Below, in pieces: positions 59,521 through 64,000 of a stretch of DNA of 64,000 bases (position 1 is the first letter of the stretch; each line of letters starts with the position of its first letter). Source of the DNA: Paenalkalicoccus suaedae (GTDB lineage Bacteria > Bacillota > Bacilli > Bacillales > Salisediminibacteriaceae); NCBI RefSeq assembly GCF_006965545.2, contig NZ_CP041372.2, forward strand, positions 3,844,001 to 3,908,000, in the 5' to 3' direction. The notes beneath the pieces are model-generated. The model saw only the letters and a program-made list of their open reading frames with translations, was not told the DNA's origin and searched no databases. The position numbers were made by a program, and so were the translations under genes.

Positions 59521-60564
59521 CTAGACAACCCTCTCCATAAACCCCTCCGCAATCTCATCCAGTTGCGAGCGAATTTCTTCAAAGTCCGTATCTAAATCCA
59601 ATGTCTTCGCACTTATGCGGTAGCCACTGATCTCGTGACTCTGATTAGGCGTAATGGCCTCGTCGGTCTTCGCGTAAAGCAACATACCCTCAACTGCACC
59701 TGGTTTTCCACACCCCATATTCATCACATACGTATACATTTGATACATGTTAGACGAGTGAAGTGACCGGCTGTTATAAAGGGAGTTTGTCTGCATGGTA
59801 CGCGTGTAATACTTCGTATCGATGATGAGCCTTCTCCCCTTATGGTGCAAGACAATATCCGTTTGCATGCTGGGCAAAAAGGCTGTATCTTCACCCGCTA
59901 CATCCCAGCCAATGGCACTTGCTCGTGGACGAAAATCCGGATAATGCCTCTTATAATAAGCTAGAACAAACTTTTCATAGAGTCGATGTAAGGCTTGATC
60001 ATCGACAATATGCGGAGCTGTTTTAACTCCTTCGTCTTCCGATAGCAGCAGGCTATCAACAATCAGCTCACATAGCTGCATCAAAGGACGATAGGATGAT
60101 AAATGACGATGGACGTGTAAGGATCGCCATTTCACCGATTTCAATGAACATTCTCCTACGTAGTCAAAATAAAAGAGAAGCTTTTTAAGCTTACGCACTT
60201 GATCCTTCTTCACGTCTTGAGAGCGAACTAACTGACGCATCGTGGCCTTTAAAATTCGATTGACCTCTGTGTCCTCAATGTAGTCATCAACGGTACATAC
60301 GATTTGTTTTGAGACAATCGTATTTTGCTTAATGGACTGACTCACGTGCATTTTCCCACGCGGAGATCGCAGTGTATCTGTGAGCTCGACATACCCTTTC
60401 GCCAAGCCCTTTTTAACTTGGTTGCTGACCTCCATGTGCAAGATAGCAGCATATAAGTCTAATGCTCCATCAAATTTATCAGGATCTACTTTAGCCTGCC
60501 CTTTAGAATCTAAAAGGCGGAATGCATACGCCATCATATAGTAGATGTTTTGAAGCTTAATCAT
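59521..60564 (-). CDS. mcrC: McrC-type restriction nuclease subunit
   Basis: A 347-residue McrC-family protein, the nuclease partner of the McrB GTPase. The start IKLQNIYYMMAYAF is characteristic. The PD-(D/E)XK core lies in the last third: ASAIGW..., then the metal-binding Asp in MQTDIVLHH and Asp-Thr-Lys in LIIDTKYY. Its ATG overlaps the McrB stop by 4 nt (ATGA). With McrB it would cleave foreign DNA carrying modified bases. The larger length compared with short E. coli-type McrC is common in Firmicutes. Confidence 0.92.
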   Translation of the reverse strand: MIKLQNIYYMMAYAFRLLDSKGQAKVDPDKFDGALDLYAAILHMEVSNQVKKGLAKGYVELTDTLRSPRGKMHVSQSIKQNTIVSKQIVCTVDDYIEDTEVNRILKATMRQLVRSQDVKKDQVRKLKKLLFYFDYVGECSLKSVKWRSLHVHRHLSSYRPLMQLCELIVDSLLLSEDEGVKTAPHIVDDQALHRLYEKFVLAYYKRHYPDFRPRASAIGWDVAGEDTAFLPSMQTDIVLHHKGRRLIIDTKYYTRTMQTNSLYNSRSLHSSNMYQMYTYVMNMGCGKPGAVEGMLLYAKTDEAITPNQSHEISGYRISAKTLDLDTDFEEIRSQLDEIAEGFMERVV

Positions 60565-62693
60565 CTCACCGCACTCCGAAGTCTTTTCGTCCAATTCTCT
60601 ACTAATGACAAGTCATCAAACCAATATTCCTCAAGAAGTGGAATCAGTTCATACTCCACCACTGCCTCACGGAAGCTTTCATCCGCCTTCTCAAGCGTAT
60701 GCAAATAACTATGTCCAACGACAAACCCTCTGCCAAGGCTCTCATCTTCTATGATCTCTTCATTCAACTTTTCGACATGTTGGACAAGCACATCAAACTT
60801 CTCTTCGTTTTTAACCTCCATATAGCGCTTGAAGCCCTCTGATTGAAACGCCGGAGTGAGCTCATAAAAAGCAAATCTTCTGCGTAGCGCATAGTCGATC
60901 ATCGCTAGACTTCGGTCAGCTGTATTCATCATCCCGATAATATAAACGTTCGGAGGGACATGGAACAGCTCATTGGCATATAACAGACGCATCTTCTCGC
61001 CCCTCTTATCCTTTTCAACGAGCATGAGCAACTCCCCAAAGATTTTGCTCAAATTCCCTCTGTTTATCTCATCGATAATGAAGAAATACGAGTTGTCGCT
61101 ATCCTTCTCCGCCTCTTTACAAAAATGATAAAACGGCCCGTAATGCAATTCGAAGCTCTTCTCCGATGGCTTATACCCCATAATGAAGTCCTCATAGCTG
61201 TAGCTCTGATGGAATTGCACCATTCGCACACGATTCTTATCCTTCACGCCCATCATAGAGTAGGCCAACCTCTTCGCCGCAAACGTCTTACCAACTCCAG
61301 GAGCCCCTTGAAGAATGAGGTTCTGCTTCATCTCTAACAGCCTTTTAACTCGATCGTACTCTGCTTCGTTTAAGAAAACCTCGTCTAAAAAGTCTTCTTT
61401 TCCGTAAAGTTCTTGAGGTGGCGGAGTAATTCCTCCATTCTCTTCTTCCTCAATCGCAAATAGTAAATTCAACTTTTCGACATACTCCGTATAGTCAGTC
61501 ACATTCGTCAACGTTTTCATTGCAGCTTTCCCATCAGGATGCTCCCAAGTACCCTCATGAGTCCAATCGACCTTCAGCGTATGATTATAATCCTTTCGCT
61601 TCTCATCGTAGATATAACCCGAGCTAACTACCCCTCTACCAATAATATATTTCGTGCCTTTTTTGGCGAAAATAATGTCTCCTGGTTTCACTTTATTAGC
61701 AAACTGCCAAAGCCCATGTCCAATATTCATATAGTCTTGTTCGGGATCAAATTTAGCCTGCAACGCTTTCTTAATTTCGTTTTTGCTATCATAGGCGGTT
61801 AAATCACCAAGCTCTTCCCAGCCAATCCCCATGATTCCATCTTGATAAAACTCCTCCCATTTAAAAGAAGATCGACCCGGTGCGTAAAGCCAGTAATTCG
61901 GCCCCTCCGTCTTATCTTGTCCCTCATAACTCGCAGCCGTCTCATTCACTACAGGAGTATCTATCCAAGCTCCATAGGATAGCTCTGGGAAGCTAGTCAA
62001 CCCACCCAATCGTTGCTCAAAAGCCGATTTAAAACGGCGACAAATGGTTAAATACGTTTCTCCATTCGGCAAATAAGAGGGGTTACAGTCATAAAAAACA
62101 AATTCCTTTATATCTGCTTGATTATTAAAGAACTCTCGGTTTTTTTGATCCAAGCTCACATATGCAAAAGGGCGTATCCAAAATAACCCCATTGTAATAT
62201 TAAATTTAATGCGATGCTGGCGAGTAACCTGATCAAACTGGCGGACAAAATCTTCCGTTGACGCGCCAACCTTCTGATCTGCTAAATGAATAGCAGCCTC
62301 ATAAAAGCTCCATAGATTACTAATGTCTGTCGGTTTTCGCTCCGACTGATTACCAAAGAACAATGGTGCCATGTTATGTAAAAGTGGCACTCCATTAAAT
62401 GAAGATGGAACCTCTGACTGCAGCCGAAAAACTTCCTTCATTTTAGCTAGAATGGTAATTCTATTTTTATCTGTTATCCCTTTATTAAATGTTCCTAATA
62501 CCGTAAAAGGGTCGACATCATCTAACGGTTTATCAATTCCTGTACTTTTATCCATAAAAGGATTTGCGCGATTAAGGTCAGCAAAGGCCGTATGTAAGAC
62601 ACGCAACAATTCCGTACGATTATCCTTATAGTCTAGTAATTTCGTCGCAAGCTCTGAGTAAATAGTCGTCCAAGCATATGATTCGTTTAACAT
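60561..62693 (-). CDS. mcrB: McrB-type GTPase with EVE-like reader domain
   Basis: A 710-residue protein. A ~260-residue N-terminal region of unknown fold precedes an EVE/PUA-like domain (about 266-415: NYWLYAPGR, GIGWEELGDL, KPGDIIFAKKG, IIGRGVV), likely the modified-base reader. The AAA+ GTPase domain has Walker A GAPGVGKT (463-470), Walker B FFIIDEIN and the McrB signature NTADRS (590-595). AGGAGAGG lies 6 nt before the ATG. It forms an operon with mcrC. EVE-like readers recognise modified cytosines in related systems; here specificity is inferred. Confidence 0.93.
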   Translation of the reverse strand: MLNESYAWTTIYSELATKLLDYKDNRTELLRVLHTAFADLNRANPFMDKSTGIDKPLDDVDPFTVLGTFNKGITDKNRITILAKMKEVFRLQSEVPSSFNGVPLLHNMAPLFFGNQSERKPTDISNLWSFYEAAIHLADQKVGASTEDFVRQFDQVTRQHRIKFNITMGLFWIRPFAYVSLDQKNREFFNNQADIKEFVFYDCNPSYLPNGETYLTICRRFKSAFEQRLGGLTSFPELSYGAWIDTPVVNETAASYEGQDKTEGPNYWLYAPGRSSFKWEEFYQDGIMGIGWEELGDLTAYDSKNEIKKALQAKFDPEQDYMNIGHGLWQFANKVKPGDIIFAKKGTKYIIGRGVVSSGYIYDEKRKDYNHTLKVDWTHEGTWEHPDGKAAMKTLTNVTDYTEYVEKLNLLFAIEEEENGGITPPPQELYGKEDFLDEVFLNEAEYDRVKRLLEMKQNLILQGAPGVGKTFAAKRLAYSMMGVKDKNRVRMVQFHQSYSYEDFIMGYKPSEKSFELHYGPFYHFCKEAEKDSDNSYFFIIDEINRGNLSKIFGELLMLVEKDKRGEKMRLLYANELFHVPPNVYIIGMMNTADRSLAMIDYALRRRFAFYELTPAFQSEGFKRYMEVKNEEKFDVLVQHVEKLNEEIIEDESLGRGFVVGHSYLHTLEKADESFREAVVEYELIPLLEEYWFDDLSLVENWTKRLRSAVR

Positions 62694-62928
62694 TGTATTC
62701 CTCTCCTATCGGGATATAGTCACGAGCACTATATCCATTATAACAAGAGAAAAGTTAATTTCATGCTAAAACTGGAAAAAGTAGATGCTATACTATCTAT
62801 TTATATGAATAGTTGATAAGGTAAAAAGTAATGGACTAATAATATTTAAACATAGAGTAATTCTGTAATTAATCACTTGTAAACTGTCAATTTGATGATG
62901 AAGTTATTTATAATATCGAGGTGAATCA

Positions 62929-64000
62929 ATGAAATATGTAGACTTATTTTCTACTAGAGAAATATCGATAGCTATATGGACTATAGTATTTTTGATTTAT
63001 ATTATCTATTTAGCTTTTAATAAACTTAATGTTAGAAAGGCTACTTATGAGCTTCTGAGCGCAATAATAAATAAACACCTTTTTGTCTTTATAATTATTA
63101 CATTTAGTTACTCGATTTTATGGATATATTTAGTTTCTGGTCTATCTATTTGGGATTGGATTTATTTAAAGGATGTTTTGTTGTGGGTTTTACTTATTGG
63201 AATACCATTTTGTTTTAACGCAATCGTCAGTAAAGATAAAAATTATTTTTCTGATACCATTAAAAATAGTCTTAAAATCGCTGTCTTAATAGAATTTATC
63301 GTGGGTACTTTTACTTTTAATCTATCTATAGAATTAATACTTGTTCCCTTAAGTACCTTATTATTTTTGCTATATTTCGTTAGTAAGCAAAATGTGACTT
63401 ACAAACCAGCAGAAAAGTTGCTCTCATTCTTAATAAGTACAATAGGATTAATAGTGTTATTTTTAGCAGGAAGAAGTGCCATTCAAAGCTATTCAGAACT
63501 AAATTTTATAGAACTGCTTATAACTTTTAGTATACCTATAACTATGACTATTATTTTCTTACCACTTTCCTATAGTTTTGCTTTGTACTCAAATTATGAA
63601 TTGCTATTTAAACGTCTAGAGTTTTCATTGCCAGATAATAAGAAACGAAATAAAGCAATAAGACGAATCATACTAATGTGTAATTTTTCGTTGAAAAAAA
63701 TTGAACTTTTTAGTAGAAATTACTTGAGTATGTTTTACACATCAATTAATGAATCGCAAATCGACCAGATTTTTAAACACTTTAAATCTCAAACTAAAGG
63801 TAACAACATTATTACTGGAGCAATAACATCAGTATTATTCTTATTAAGTTCTATCTTAATAAGTTATGGACACATCAATAGAACTGACCTAGACAATGAT
63901 CCAATTATAATTGGCTACGCTCTTATGCTTATTGCGATTATTAGATTAACCATTATAGTCAATAACAGTTTGCAAATTCATAATCACTTTATTTCTTTTC
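62929..64000 (+). CDS. Multi-pass membrane protein, partial (cut by window end)
   Basis: A plus-strand frame opens at an ATG (62929; GAGGTG 5 nt upstream) and stays open to the window edge, at least 357 codons. About seven hydrophobic helices fill residues 12-215, a charged soluble region follows (about 220-295, RLEFSLPDNKKRNKAIRR), then two more helices. It is strongly AT-rich and divergent from mcrBC. No family recognised. Position beside a restriction system makes a defence or membrane-effector role conceivable, not shown. Confidence 0.75.
   Translation, partial: MKYVDLFSTREISIAIWTIVFLIYIIYLAFNKLNVRKATYELLSAIINKHLFVFIIITFSYSILWIYLVSGLSIWDWIYLKDVLLWVLLIGIPFCFNAIVSKDKNYFSDTIKNSLKIAVLIEFIVGTFTFNLSIELILVPLSTLLFLLYFVSKQNVTYKPAEKLLSFLISTIGLIVLFLAGRSAIQSYSELNFIELLITFSIPITMTIIFLPLSYSFALYSNYELLFKRLEFSLPDNKKRNKAIRRIILMCNFSLKKIELFSRNYLSMFYTSINESQIDQIFKHFKSQTKGNNIITGAITSVLFLLSSILISYGHINRTDLDNDPIIIGYALMLIAIIRLTIIVNNSLQIHNHFISF

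Overview
The window reads as a chromosomal segment of a Bacillaceae-type Firmicute. Most ribosome binding sites are strong (AGGAGG type), UUG and GUG starts are common, and many genes match Bacillus subtilis families: YsnE, YkgA, the YrkE/F/H/J sulfur set, a YxdLM-YxeA-like set, YqcI, AlkD and HisJ. The genus cannot be fixed from the sequence. No rRNA, tRNA, IS element or CRISPR array was seen.

Layout. 1-6.6 kb: acetyltransferase, S9 peptidase and ArsR-type regulator (minus), then an esterase and a transglutaminase (plus). 6.6-12.9 kb: S51-like peptidase, a two-component system, and a divergent FtsX-type ABC transporter with a YxeA-like protein. 13.3-16.9 kb: a persulfide/sulfane-sulfur operon with four CstR-like operators. 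17.3-20.5 kb: two NERD nuclease-domain proteins around a long repeat array. 20.6-25.1 kb: flavoprotein oxidoreductase, phosphatidylserine decarboxylase, dihydrouridine synthase. 25.3-33.7 kb: AT-richer accessory stretch with three MFS exporters, their regulators and an N-terminally short AlbA/Schlafen-family remnant. 33.8-37.1 kb: NUDIX hydrolase overlapping tail to tail with a PLD-nuclease/SF2-helicase protein. 37.5-44.8 kb: metabolic and small membrane genes, and a divergent pair of a guanidine-modifying hydrolase and a YqcI/YcgG haem-type enzyme. 46.1-48.2 kb: ECF sigma factor and membrane anti-sigma-like partner. 51.0-53.9 kb: AraC regulator and a GH120 beta-xylosidase with both catalytic residues in place. 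54.8-64 kb: defence-like low-GC tail with a PD-(D/E)XK protein, small membrane proteins, McrBC, and a multi-pass membrane protein cut by the window end.

The least ordinary feature is between the genes. Nine intergenic regions carry arrays of a short keyword repeated every 20-21 bp, two helical turns, with unrelated spacer sequence. Five arrays use the keyword CGCRRT with steps 21-21-21-21-19 (103-bp unit) and hold phase for up to 784 bp, all on the same strand. Others use GTTTGC, TTGTGC/GCACAA, TTATGTTCC or ACGGTTCAT. Long reading frames through these arrays are by-products. The second notable signal is a paired 16-bp operator, centres 21 bp apart, shared by two paralogous ArsR-type regulators 22 kb apart. 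Four small proteins or gene remnants that simple ORF cut-offs miss are also listed.
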